Below, piece after piece: positions 33,826 to 43,808 of a stretch of 43,830 nucleotides of DNA. The notes under the pieces were generated by a model that worked only from the letters and a program-made list of their open reading frames with translations, did no database searches and was not told where the DNA came from. The translations under genes were made by a program, and so were the position numbers. Position 1 is the first letter of the stretch. Each line of letters opens with the position of its first letter. The DNA is from Batkoa obscura (taxonomy: Eukaryota; Entomophthoromycota; Entomophthoromycetes; Entomophthorales; Batkoaceae). The stretch spans positions 1 through 43,830 of the forward strand of contig JASVEC010000138.1 of assembly GCA_030770535.1 (NCBI GenBank), written 5' to 3'.

Positions 33826-34296
33826 ATGTTAAAATATTACTTATTGTCCCTTTATTTTGTTTTCTTTGTATATTCAGTGAATTTAAAGTGTAAACCTAGT
33901 AAAGGTTTAATTAATGTAAACCCTGGTGTCAATTTTAAAGTCAAAACAGATCTTTCTTTGTCATTGACTATTGAAAGCATCAATTGTACACCTGTCAACT
34001 CAGTAGCTATCCAAATTAATACCAATGGTAACAGCAATTGTCCATTAATCTTAAAAGAAGCGACAAGTATTATAACAATTGTAATTTATGGCAAACCAAG
34101 TTCAGGGGAGGGTACATTTACGATTAGCCCGTTTAATTTTAGTTTCAAAGGCGTTATGAGAACGGGTACACAAAGTGGTAATCCAGTAGAAATAAGAGGT
34201 AGATTAAGTAGTAATCCAATTGAGTTGACTTCTCAGTGTTTGGGTGATAACGGAGTAACGAAACTTAAAGTGGATGTTACACAAGCTAGTTTTTAA
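33826..34296 (+). CDS. Secreted four-cysteine (4CS) family protein
   Basis: Intronless, 156 aa, family not recognised. Residues 1-18 (MLKYYLLSLYFVFFVYSV) are a signal peptide; the mature protein starts just before Cys22. Cysteines at 22, 54, 72 and 138 match the other intact members. Shared landmarks are CKPSKGLINVNPGVNFKV, INCTPVNS, NCPLILKEA, GEGTFTISPFNFSFKGVMR, TGTQSGNPVEIRGRL, SQCLGDNGVTKLKVDV and the aromatic end ASF. Relics B, C, D and E resemble this gene most, so it is the best guide to their original layout. The product is small, with no linker, probably two disulphides and a strand-rich fold (inference). The A-rich block about 85-110 bp upstream of the ATG is shared with relics. 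Confidence 0.9.
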   Translation: MLKYYLLSLYFVFFVYSVNLKCKPSKGLINVNPGVNFKVKTDLSLSLTIESINCTPVNSVAIQINTNGNSNCPLILKEATSIITIVIYGKPSSGEGTFTISPFNFSFKGVMRTGTQSGNPVEIRGRLSSNPIELTSQCLGDNGVTKLKVDVTQASF

Positions 34297-34509
34297 TATT
34301 AAAAAAATTACCAATTTGTTTATTTTGTTTATTTTATTTTTTTTGCTATTTTCAATTTTATTAAACTTTGAAAATTTAACTTCAGATTGGTTTTAAAGTA
34401 TAAGAATAGTAAATAAAACTCATATTGTTATAATGAAAGAAAGACTTTATATAATACAGCTTCATATTAGTTGATTTCAATAAGCCCAAAGATAAACAAA
34501 AAAAGAAAA

Positions 34510-34860
34510 TTATATAAAAACCTTAAGGATAGAAATATTTTATTTTAATAATTTAGAGTACAAATCAATCAAAGGAATATGTAATGTAACTTTAGGATTC
34601 CATTTTAAAATAAATATAGTTTACAACTTATTATCAACTATCAAAAATAGTTATTTAAACTTGACAACTCAATTTCAATATTAGTTATTTTTAAGGAAAA
34701 CAATAATTACCCGATGGCTTTGAAATCATTAAAAAAGTAATATAAGAAAAATAATTCATGATAAACTGAACAAAGGAGGAAGTACGTTAAGTATTAATGT
34801 ATTCAACTTTGATTTTAAAGGTATAATAAGGACCAATATATAAGTTAATAATTCAATAAT
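34510..34860 (+). pseudogene. 4CS secreted-family relic E, 3'-truncated
   Basis: Family text is present from LEYKSIKGICNVTLGFHFKI through KGGSTLSINVFNFDFKGIIR and then ends against the element at 34861. The C-terminal quarter, with the fourth cysteine, is not found beyond it, so the copy is truncated as well as broken in several places. Confidence 0.7.
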
Positions 34861-34966
34861 AATTGGGGATGTATTTTTGTGTTTAAGAGTTTTACTGACA
34901 ATCTTTCCACTCAAATAGTGCTTAAAAAATGGAAAAGTAATGAAATCGAAAAAAACACCCCCAATT
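34861..34966 (+). mobile_element. GGGGATG inverted-repeat element (MITE-like)
   Basis: Well-kept copy with ends AATTGGGGATG and CACCCCCAATT. It differs from most copies in having ATT instead of TAT outside the G run, symmetrically on both sides. Confidence 0.9.
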
Positions 34967-35549
34967 CAACACAATCCAGATCATTATGTTTCATTGAATT
35001 TAATTACTTAATGTTAAAATAAGAATGTATTAAAAAAGTTTAATTGAAAATTAAAGAAACTTTATTCTAGTTATTGAATAGAATTATAAAGATAAAAATA
35101 AGTGTTATCGATAATTGATATCAATTGATTTCTGTTTTTACTTAATCTAATATTTGTCAATCAATTTTTTTAATAATAAAAAAAGAATATATTGAGCATA
35201 CATTGTTATTATATAATAAAACAATGATACAGTATTAAATAAGATAAAATAAAAATAGAATTGGAGTTTATCAATTTTAGTATTTAAAATGATTTTATAA
35301 TAGTAACAAGAAATTCTGAATTTAAGAAACATTTCCAAATTTAGTAAATTATTCTTATTCTTTTTGATCTCACTCTTTTTTTTAAAGTAGAAAATTTAAT
35401 GTCTTTAAAATAAATGTTCAACATTTTGAAAAGATCACCAAAGATTATCTTTGATAATAATTTTTTTAATGATTTTTTAGTAAAATTCATATCTTTTTTT
35501 AATAAAAGATAATAATAAAAATTTTATTAAAATTTATAACATTTAAATC
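34967..35549. other. Spacer and promoter of the gene at 35550
   Basis: No gene. It does not show the A-rich upstream block of the other 4CS copies, so this member may be regulated differently or be older. Confidence 0.45.
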
Positions 35550-36035
35550 ATGTTCAATTTTTACATATTATTCCTTCTTTTCCTTCCTTGTATTACTTCT
35601 CATATTTATATCTGTTCACCTACCAATGGTAATATTCAATTAAATTCTAAACTTAATTTTAAAGTTAATTATCCATTTATTGCAAACACTACTATTCCCA
35701 CTCTTAACTGTACTTCATCTACTTTATTTACTTCACCTACTTTCACTTCCATTACTATCCTCACTAATAGTTATGGTAAATGTCCACTAACATTAAATCA
35801 AATCGAAAGTAAAATAATAATTCAACTTAATAATTTATCAAATTATGGTAATGGTATATTAACTATTAAGGATTATGATTTTAATTTTAAGGGTAAAATA
35901 AAAGAAGGTGAACAGAATGGGAATATCATTAATATCCAAAGTAAAATCATTAATGATAAAAATGAATTATTTAATAATTGTTTACATGGTGGATTATTTA
36001 AATTTAAATTGAAAGTTAATAATGTTTTATTTTGA
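35550..36035 (+). CDS. Secreted four-cysteine (4CS) family protein, divergent member
   Basis: Intronless, 161 aa. Residues 1-18 (MFNFYILFLLFLPCITSH) are a signal peptide. The mature domain has Cys22, Cys54, Cys78 and Cys144; the first two fall at the same residue numbers as in the gene at 33826, and the third and fourth are 66 apart in both. Landmarks are CSPTNGNIQLNSKLNFKV, LNCTSS, GKCPLTLNQIESKI, NGILTIKDYDFNFKG, GEQNGNIINIQSKI, and the end KFKLKVNNVLF. Outside these positions identity is low and codon use is very AT-rich, so it is the most diverged intact copy. It stands at the edge of the cluster, tail to tail with ALG9 (74 bp between stops). Confidence 0.88.
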   Translation: MFNFYILFLLFLPCITSHIYICSPTNGNIQLNSKLNFKVNYPFIANTTIPTLNCTSSTLFTSPTFTSITILTNSYGKCPLTLNQIESKIIIQLNNLSNYGNGILTIKDYDFNFKGKIKEGEQNGNIINIQSKIINDKNELFNNCLHGGLFKFKLKVNNVLF

Positions 36036-36108
36036 TTCATATTAATATATTATGAAATAAATTGAATTGTTTATTTATGATTTTATTTATGATTTTATTA
36101 TCCTTAAT

Positions 36109-38413
36109 TTAATCTAATTTAATTAAACATTGTTGATTAAATTTAATTTTCCTCTTAAATAATATTTCAGGAAAATAAAATGCTCTTCGCCAAGAAGGAA
36201 GAGAGGACTTGTCTAATATAAATTCACAATGAAGTATTTGATTTTGATTATAATTTATAGTATAATTATTACTATCTGAAATAGAATAATTAACTTCATT
36301 ATTATTTTGAACATTATCAAAAGATAAACTAGCAATTATAAAATTACATTTAGTAATTGGAATCTAGAAATGTCAATTATATTAGTATTTATATATAAAA
36401 ATGGATTCAATAAATAAATAAACTTACAAATCGATCTTTAATTAATTGATTTTTATTATTATTATTATTTAAAATTATTGATGTTGATTGATACCAATAT
36501 TTTGAATTCTTTAAATAAGGTTGTGGTAATAAACCATTAAAATTTTGATGAATGAATTTTAGTTGAACATTTGATTGAAGAAAGTATGTAGATGGATATT
36601 TATACCATTCATCTCCTAAGCATAAAATAACTTCATTGCTATTGTTATTATTATTATTATTATTATTAAATTGATTAATATTTTTATATAATTTAATATC
36701 TCCATAGTAATACTTAAATTGACCATAACTTCGACTAAAACTTAATATAATATAAATTAAAAACATAATATAAATACTCCATTTATATAATTTGATTAGT
36801 CCTTGTTGTACAATCTATAAAAAATAAAAAACATTATTATAGAATAACAATAATAATAATAATAAATCACCTTATTATTCTTAATGAAATCAATATCAAT
36901 AATCTGAATTATTATAGATTTATAATAAATTAAAGTTATTGCTGCATTAACTAAAATAATTGGATAAATGGGATATAAAAATCGTTCTTCTTTATGAGGT
37001 TGAAAAGAAAAGATCAATAACCACCAATAAAATGGTATTAACTTGAAAACTATTTTTAAATTAATATTCTTTTGTATTATCATTGATAATAACTAAATAA
37101 AGTAAAATAAGTTATAAATTAATTAGTATATTATTATTATTATTAAAAACTTACTCCAATAAATAAACTCATTATAGCCAATACAAAACCAATATTAAAA
37201 TTTAATATACCATTAATTAAATAATAGTACCATTCTTCAACTCCAAAAATATCCGGCCCAGCTTCTTTATTAGCTGCTAATACATTATAAAATACAATAT
37301 TAAATGGTACGATTATTAATTTTTGATAAAAATAACTATCAACTAATAATAAGGGAATCTATAATAAAATAAATAAATTACATTATTATATTTATAAAAA
37401 TATAATAAAAATTAACGAACTTACCCCAACCGCCAAAGTAATCCTCACACTGTATTTAACAACTTTAAATATACCATTCACAATGTCATAATTATTCTGG
37501 ATCAACAACCATTCCAAGACATAAGGGATACCAATAGCAGCTGAAAACGGCCAACCCCACAAAGCACCAACAGCTAATAATATTAAATTTATTATCAATT
37601 TATTATTAGATTGATATTGATTGAAACTAAAACTAAAATATAAAGTAGTAGTTAACATAGCAAAAGTAGAGGGTAAAAAGGCTATTTAATGAGTGAGGAG
37701 AGGAAAGGGAGGGAAAAAAGAGAGAAATAATTAATATTGTTTTTTAAAAGAAAGTTAACAAATAAATAAAATTACCTATCGCCCCATGTTGCATACCTGA
37801 ATTAAATATTAAGAATAAATACACATAATTAGATAATTCAATAGAATGATATAGTTTTATATTATGAATTAAAAAGATTTCACAACAAGATGATAATATA
37901 GCAAAAATGGACTTTAAAAAGTAAAATAATAATATCTAATTTGAATTAATAAAAACCTCAATTAAAAAAAACTTTTATATAAAAAACAATTTAATTAATT
38001 AAATCAATAATGTTTACCTTATTCTTTGTAAATAATTGAATCATTCTCAATGGTATGTAATGTAATAATAAATAAGCATATGATCTTAATCCATATTCTG
38101 GTGAATATTCCCATGTTTGAAGACCTGAATTGAATTGTAAGAAATGTAATGGTTCCCAATAATTATAAACTTCATCACAATCTTGTATTGTGGAATAAAA
38201 TACAGAAGTAACTCTAACAAATAACAATATTAAGAATAAAGGTAGTAATGATATTGGAGTTGAAAATAGAGTGTTGAGATTGAAAGAATGATTGAGTTTT
38301 GAAGGATTTTGTGTTGTAGTTGATAGGACATTAAGTTTTTTTTTACGAATAGACATTGAATATTTTGAAAAAAAGGGAACAAAAAAATATGATGATCCCA
38401 ACTTCAAAATCAA
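36109..38413 (-). CDS. ALG9: ALG9 alpha-1,2-mannosyltransferase
   Basis: Seven exons (38413-38018, 37935-37776, 37681-37425, 37358-37155, 37092-36871, 36814-36428, 36363-36109) give 626 aa with all introns (56-94 bp) in phase. A GT22-family enzyme, it adds the alpha-1,2 mannoses to lipid-linked N-glycan precursor in the ER lumen from dolichol-P-mannose. Evidence: the lumenal motif DCDEVYNYWEPLHFL followed by QTWEYSPEYGLRSYAYL near residues 78-115; SGMQHGAI-GAFLPSTFAML; VDSYFYQKLIIVPFNIVFYN; HKEERFLYPIYP; and the C-terminal GDEWYKYPSTYFL block with LPQPY. Many hydrophobic segments are present. There are two Asn runs (nine residues near 463-471, five near 531) in the lumenal C-terminal domain, coded by AAT repeats and unusual for the family. 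The start could also be the internal Met of MSIRKKK. It diverges from the next gene with 63 bp between start codons. Confidence 0.95.
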
Positions 38414-38476
38414 ACAAAATTTGCAAAAAAAATCCTAATTTTTTTATATTTTTTAATAACTTTTAAAACTCAATTT
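38414..38476. promoter_or_regulatory. Short divergent promoter region
   Basis: Only 63 bp lie between the ALG9 ATG (minus) and the CENP-L-like ATG (plus), so both genes must share a very short bidirectional promoter or begin transcription inside each other. The sequence is T-rich on the plus strand (CTAATTTTTTTATATTTTTT), without a clear TATA box. Confidence 0.5.
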
Positions 38477-39969
38477 ATGGAATTCTTATTTAACAAAACA
38501 TATAATCTATATCGAAGTTCACCATTAACTTGTTATTTCACCAATGAATTAGAGACAATATTCACTGCGTCTAATAAGCATCGATTAGAATCTACAATAG
38601 AATCTTTTATTCAATCAAAATTAGAAACTACTATTCCGGTATTTCAAACTTATCTCACTTTAGAGTTACCTTGTTTACAAACCAGTCTATTTAATAGTGT
38701 AAATCTAAGTACAGAACAATTATATGATGGTAGTATTCGACTTGAAGAAATTAAAACATGGTCCAAAAGCTATAGTAATGAACAAGGTAAAGTTTTTTTT
38801 AAATATTTTTGTTTGATTATTTAATCAATATAATATAATGGTTATCTATCATCAAATAAATTTACTTTGAGTAACAATAGAATTAAGAATCATTAAGTTT
38901 TATTATTATTTTTTAGATAAATATCTCCTCCTTTGTGGCTATGATCTACTATTTAAACCCAATAAATTAATCTTAGAAGCAAATAACAATGCCCAACAAC
39001 AAGTGAATACCACATCTAATTTATTCTCAAGTATTTATGAAACTAGTAATAAATCAGGAATTAAAGAAGATACAAATAATGAAAAAGAGATGAAAGTTAA
39101 TATTGTTGTTGTTACTCGATTAACTAAATGTAAGTTATTTTTATTATTTTTATTTTTATCATTTTTATTTTATTTTACTAATTTCATTAAATCTTCTCTT
39201 AATTTTAGCCCAACCTCTTCCTCAATATCATCTCGTCCTAAGCAAAGGTAATACCCACCTTCAATCATTATGTCTTCGGCATCTTGAATCCTCAAACCTT
39301 TGTAGAATCCACCAATTTTCTCTCGCACCTTATCAATTAAATCAAGTGATTCAATTAGTTATGGAAGTTGTATTAAAAGATTTCAATCATTATAATCGAG
39401 ATAAGAAGCTTCTACCTGCCGAATTTAAGTTTGAATTTCCAAACAAGTATTTTAATGAAGGAGAAGGAAAGCAAGGGATTAATTTTGTATCACTGAGTAT
39501 TCCATGGTTGGATTTATCTACCATTTGGAGACAAATGTAAGATATTTTTAGAATTTTTGAAACAAAAGTTTATTTAATTAACTATATTTAATTGAAATTA
39601 ATTCATTTTAATTTTTAATTTTTAGATATTATGAAATTCCAACTTATAAAAAAGAGCCTAAATTAATAAGTCTTGAGTTATTAGAAAGGATAAATTGTCA
39701 TTTTAAAACTTGTATTGGAATTTATTTAAATGATTTAATTATTAATCGTTTTGCTTCCCCTTGTTTTATTATTCAAGCAGTAGGGAAAATTAAGGTAATT
39801 TTAAAATTAATATAATCTATAAGGATATTGAAATATTAATATTAATATTTTTTATTTGTGTTATAATATAGTTAACTAACTTTAACCTTTTTATATTTAG
39901 TTCCTTCCTACCTTCCCTATAAAAGTTTACATTCAATTATTATCATTATTATGTTTATTATCAACATAA
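38477..39969 (+). CDS. Probable kinetochore CENP-L/Fta1-like protein
   Basis: Five exons (38477-38786, 38917-39129, 39209-39536, 39626-39794, 39901-39969) give 362 aa, all junctions in phase and frame intact. Length is close to CENP-L (344 aa in human). The pattern fits my recollection of the Fta1/CENP-L domain: an N-terminal YRSSPLTCYFTNE block; VNIVVVTRLTK then LQSLCLRHLESSNLCRI in the middle; and a C-terminal FASPCFIIQAVGKIKFLPTF followed by a leucine-rich helix. If right, it belongs to the inner-kinetochore CCAN (Sim4/COMA-associated) and pairs with CENP-N. The identification is from remembered family pattern only, so it is moderate, while gene structure is firm. The stop is 100 bp from the convergent HGD stop. 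Confidence 0.6.
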
Positions 39970-40069
39970 AAAAGTTAATTCAATTTATTCATCTATCAAA
40001 ATAATTAAAGTTATAAAAAAATATTTTATTTAATAAAAGTTAAACCCAACGCTCATCTTGCTTTCCTAT

Positions 40070-41766
40070 TTAAATTTGATTTGGCGTAAATACTTTTTGA
40101 ATCCCTAACCAAGCTTTATAATAATTATCATCTAAAACTTGACTTTGTTCAACGCCCCATTTAGTAGTACGTAACATATAACTGGATTCGAACATAAATG
40201 CTTGAGTATTATTAGGCATACGTACAGCTTCTAATTTAGCTTGAGTAGCTTTTTCAAACGTAGTAGCATCAGGTCCATGACCGGTAAGGCAATTATGTAA
40301 ACTAAATTAAAAAAATAGAAGTTATGATTAATTAATCTATTATTATAAGGAATCATTAATAAGATAAAATAAATTACCTTGCACCACCTGGACTGAAACC
40401 ATCAGCTTTAGCATCATATTCTCCTTTAATTAAACCCATAAATTCACTCATCACATTACGATGGAAAAAGGGAGGACGGAAAGTATCTTCAGCTACCATC
40501 CAACGTGGCGGAAAGATAACAAAATCAGCTATGGCGGTTCCTGGGGATTCTGATTTACAGGTTAATACTGTGAAAATGGATGGATCCTAAAGGTAAAATA
40601 TTAATTATATTAGTTGATTATGAATGAGATAGGACTATCTTACTGGATGATCAAAACTAACAGTATTAATTGTATTAAAGTTAGCTAAATTATATTTATA
40701 AGGGGCATAATTTCCATGCCATGCTACTACATCAAAGGGGGAATGATCCTAAATTAAAATAAAAATCAATCTTTAATTTCTTTTTATATTGTTATTATTT
40801 ACTTGTTCGCATTTAAATAAAGTCCCCTGGAATTTATTAAAAACTTCCCATTTTTCATCGAGATCTTCATAATGGGCAACTGGAGTTTCAAAATCCCTTG
40901 GATTAGCTAATCCATTGGCACCTAATTATTATAATTAAATTAAATTCTTTTTATTATAATACCAAATTAAAGTTACCAATTGGACCAAGGTCGGGTAATT
41001 CATAATGACGTCCATAAACTTCACAAATATAACCACGACTAATTTAAAGATAAATAAAAACTTAATTAATTATAATATATTTACCTTGGGCCATCAGGAA
41101 GAATGACCTTAAATTTAATACCTCTTTGAATGACACAAATTTCATTGCTACTAACCAACATTTTACCAAATTCAGTTTGAATGTCTAAAGAACCGTGTTG
41201 GGGAACAATTAACATATCACCATCAGCGGAATAAAATGCTTTATTTTTCATATCTTTATTACAAAGATAAACATGAATAGCTAAACCATCTCTAATTACT
41301 GGATCGCCAGCACCACAGACTGTATGCAATCCATCAATAAAATCTAATTCTTCATTTTCAGGTATAATAAATGGTTTCCATCTTAATTGATTAGGAGTAA
41401 TATGTAACTTGGATTCATCTGAAAAAGTACCGACTAATTTTTTGTCTTCTACTTTAACAAAGGGTTTATGGACAGCAGAAGGTTTGATACGATATAACCA
41501 ACTAATAAAGACAAAAGAATTAATTTTCTAGTATTTAAAAAATGAAATGGTTTTTTTATTTTTAACATTTAAAATTGAAATTCTTGATTTTACCTTCTTT
41601 GATTTCCAGCTCTATCTACAGTAAATGCAGTACCTGATAATTGTTCAGCATATAAATTATAAGGGCAATTTTGTGGACTATTTTTTCCTTTAGGTAAAGC
41701 ATCGGGTAATGCTTCACTTACAAAATGGTTACCAAAACCGGGTTGATATTTATAATTGTCACTCAT
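40070..41766 (-). CDS. HGD: Homogentisate 1,2-dioxygenase
   Basis: Seven exons (41766-41594, 41501-41085, 41038-40977, 40921-40803, 40748-40644, 40586-40378, 40301-40070) give 438 aa (human 445), frame intact; introns are 46-92 bp. The enzyme opens the homogentisate ring to maleylacetoacetate in tyrosine/phenylalanine catabolism, using Fe(II) and O2. Strong landmarks are [93 protein letters not shown], and [16 protein letters not shown], which carries the catalytic His. The iron ligands are His and Glu in [19 protein letters not shown] and His in the [12 protein letters not shown] region. It confirms an aerobic metabolism. No other pathway genes are adjacent. Confidence 0.97.
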
Positions 41767-43250
41767 CTTTATTTTTTTGAAAATGGATTTTTTCGTATGT
41801 GATGTACTAAACTTGTCTTTTTATACCCACTTTTTATCTTAGTTTGACGTAAATTGAGATTTCAACCAATCAATTAAAAGAGCCTGAGAATTTGTTCAAA
41901 TACATTAGATTTTTAGAATTTTTTTGATTTTTCAATGGAATTTTGGAAATTTAAGAATACCTGTTTTTTTCTCCCTGACTTAAATTCTAGTAAAACTTTA
42001 GTTAATTTTAAAAAGTCCGGGACTTTAATGATAATATTAATATTAATATTATAACCATGTTATAATAAGATAAAATACAGTGAATTCATACATATATAAA
42101 GGATAATAATAGTAAAGAATATATTATATAATAAAATAGTAATTTTTTAAGCTTTATTTTAAATCTATATTAACTAATAAGATAATCCTTAATTTCAGTT
42201 TTTCAATTTTTTGATTTTTGATTTGAAAACTACTAATCAAGTGACTACAATTTTGAATAAAACTAAACCAATAAGTTAATTTTATTAATAGTTAAATTGC
42301 AGTTGAGTATCTAATTAAAAGAAAGTACATTAAGTGAGATATGTAATAAATAATAAATAATAATTGTATTATAATTGTTATTTTAGCCTTATTCTGATTA
42401 TTTTTATGATATATACTATCATAGATAAAGAAATGAATAATAGATAAAAATAAACATGTTGATTTTGTATTGTATATGAAATGATAATAAATAAATAACA
42501 ACAATAATAATAATGGCAATAATAATAATAGTCAGGGCTGACATTGTTATTACTGTTTTTGTCATTATCATTATTAGCCATATACCGATACATTTAAAAT
42601 TTGTAAAGAGTGTAAAAGGATTCTGGAATAATATATGTTGAAATAGATGCATATATAAATTTTACAATGATGATTACAAATAATCTTAGAAATCAATAAT
42701 TTATTATTGTTGTTATTCGTTTATCTATGTTTAGATGTTTAAAGAACTCGGTTTTATTATTGTCTAATTTGGATGCTACATTCATCATCTTTTACTCTAT
42801 TATTAATATATTGTAATCATACTTGTAAAATTGTTTATAAAAAAAGAGATTTATTTAAATTATACTTTATGTGCTTTAGTTCTTATAACTTGAAGTAATT
42901 CTATTAATATACTGTATGATAACTGATACATAATGAATCTTAGTATATAAACATTGTATTTTTATATCGCTACATTATAACTTTTAATATTGTTAAATCC
43001 TATCAATACTCACATACTTTTTCTAAATATGGTTTAAATTTTTTTACTTTAAGCATTAAAGCCAAAAAAATTAATAAAAATACACTAATTAAGTTTTTTA
43101 GTATATTTTTAATTTTTTAATATAAATAACTATTTTTTAAAACATGAAAATAGATTTACTACAATATATAAATACTTTTAAAAAGTCCCTTAAGTATAAT
43201 TTTAATATGTATTTAGTTTAGTTTAATTATTTTATTTAAGCTTTTTTAGT
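41767..43250. other. HGD upstream region and low-complexity AT DNA
   Basis: The first hundred bases hold the HGD promoter. Beyond it are AAT/ATA-rich tracts (notably 42450-42580) whose minus-strand frames of 71-77 codons are Ile/Tyr/Tyr-Tyr repeats from simple sequence. No gene is supported. Confidence 0.5.
41817..41825 (-). promoter_or_regulatory. HGD: Putative TATA box of HGD
   Basis: On the minus strand GGGTATAAAAAG lies about 50 bp before the HGD start codon, in the most G/C-containing part of the upstream region. Position and sequence suit a TATA box; it is weak evidence in such AT-rich DNA. Confidence 0.35.
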
Positions 43251-43348
43251 TATGTTTTTTTGGTTTTATCACTTTTTCTATTTTTTGAGTGCTATTCAAG
43301 TGGAAAGATTGTTAGTGAAATTATCAAATAAAAAAATACATCCCCATA
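43251..43348 (-). mobile_element. GGGGATG inverted-repeat element (MITE-like), left end shortened
   Basis: TATG is followed at once by TTTTTTTGGTTTTATCAC, so the GGGGTG of the left terminus is deleted; the core TTGAGTGCTATTCAAGTGG and right end CATCCCCATA are kept. Confidence 0.85.
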
Positions 43349-43712
43349 TGCTTTAATTTTATTATAATTTTTCAACTTTTTGAACTATTTTTAAATTTTT
43401 TGATAGTTCTTTTAGCTTTTTATTTTTAAAGTCAAAAGGTTTAATAAATTTTAAATAACGTTTTGTTTTTTTATTATAAATAATATTATATATATATCTT
43501 TTGCTAATTATATGACCTATTCATTTTAATTTTTTGTAACAATAATTTAGAAATTTCTTTAAAAAAAACTTTATATTATTTACAATTTTAAGTTCTGCTA
43601 TAATATAATTTATCTATTTACTTTTAATTATTATTATATCTATAAATAAAATGAATCATAATACATGTTATAATTTTATTATCTTATTAATATTATATAT
43701 TCATGTATACTG

Positions 43713-43806
43713 TGAAATATCGCTTTGTTAGCTCCATGATTGATTATAATCGCTTAATCGCTTAAGTTATGTTCTTGAGTTCAGAGACAATCAATCCCAT
43801 GCTCTT
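43713..43806 (+). repeat. Second dispersed repeat family, copy 2
   Basis: It aligns in inverted orientation with 26310-26406 along its length: TGAAATATCGCTTTGTTAGC, TAATCGCTTAAG, GAGACAATCAATCCCATG. A GGGGATG element starts 3 bp after its end. Too few copies are visible to define boundaries or type. Confidence 0.7.
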
Positions 43807-43808
43807 CT

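Noticed and set aside
36796-37658. Separate short membrane-protein genes on the minus strand
   Set aside because: They are exons of ALG9 that join in phase through normal GT-AG introns.
42292-42652. Overlapping minus-strand frames of 71-77 codons
   Set aside because: They arise from AAT/ATA simple repeats; different frames are open together and the proteins are Ile/Tyr runs.
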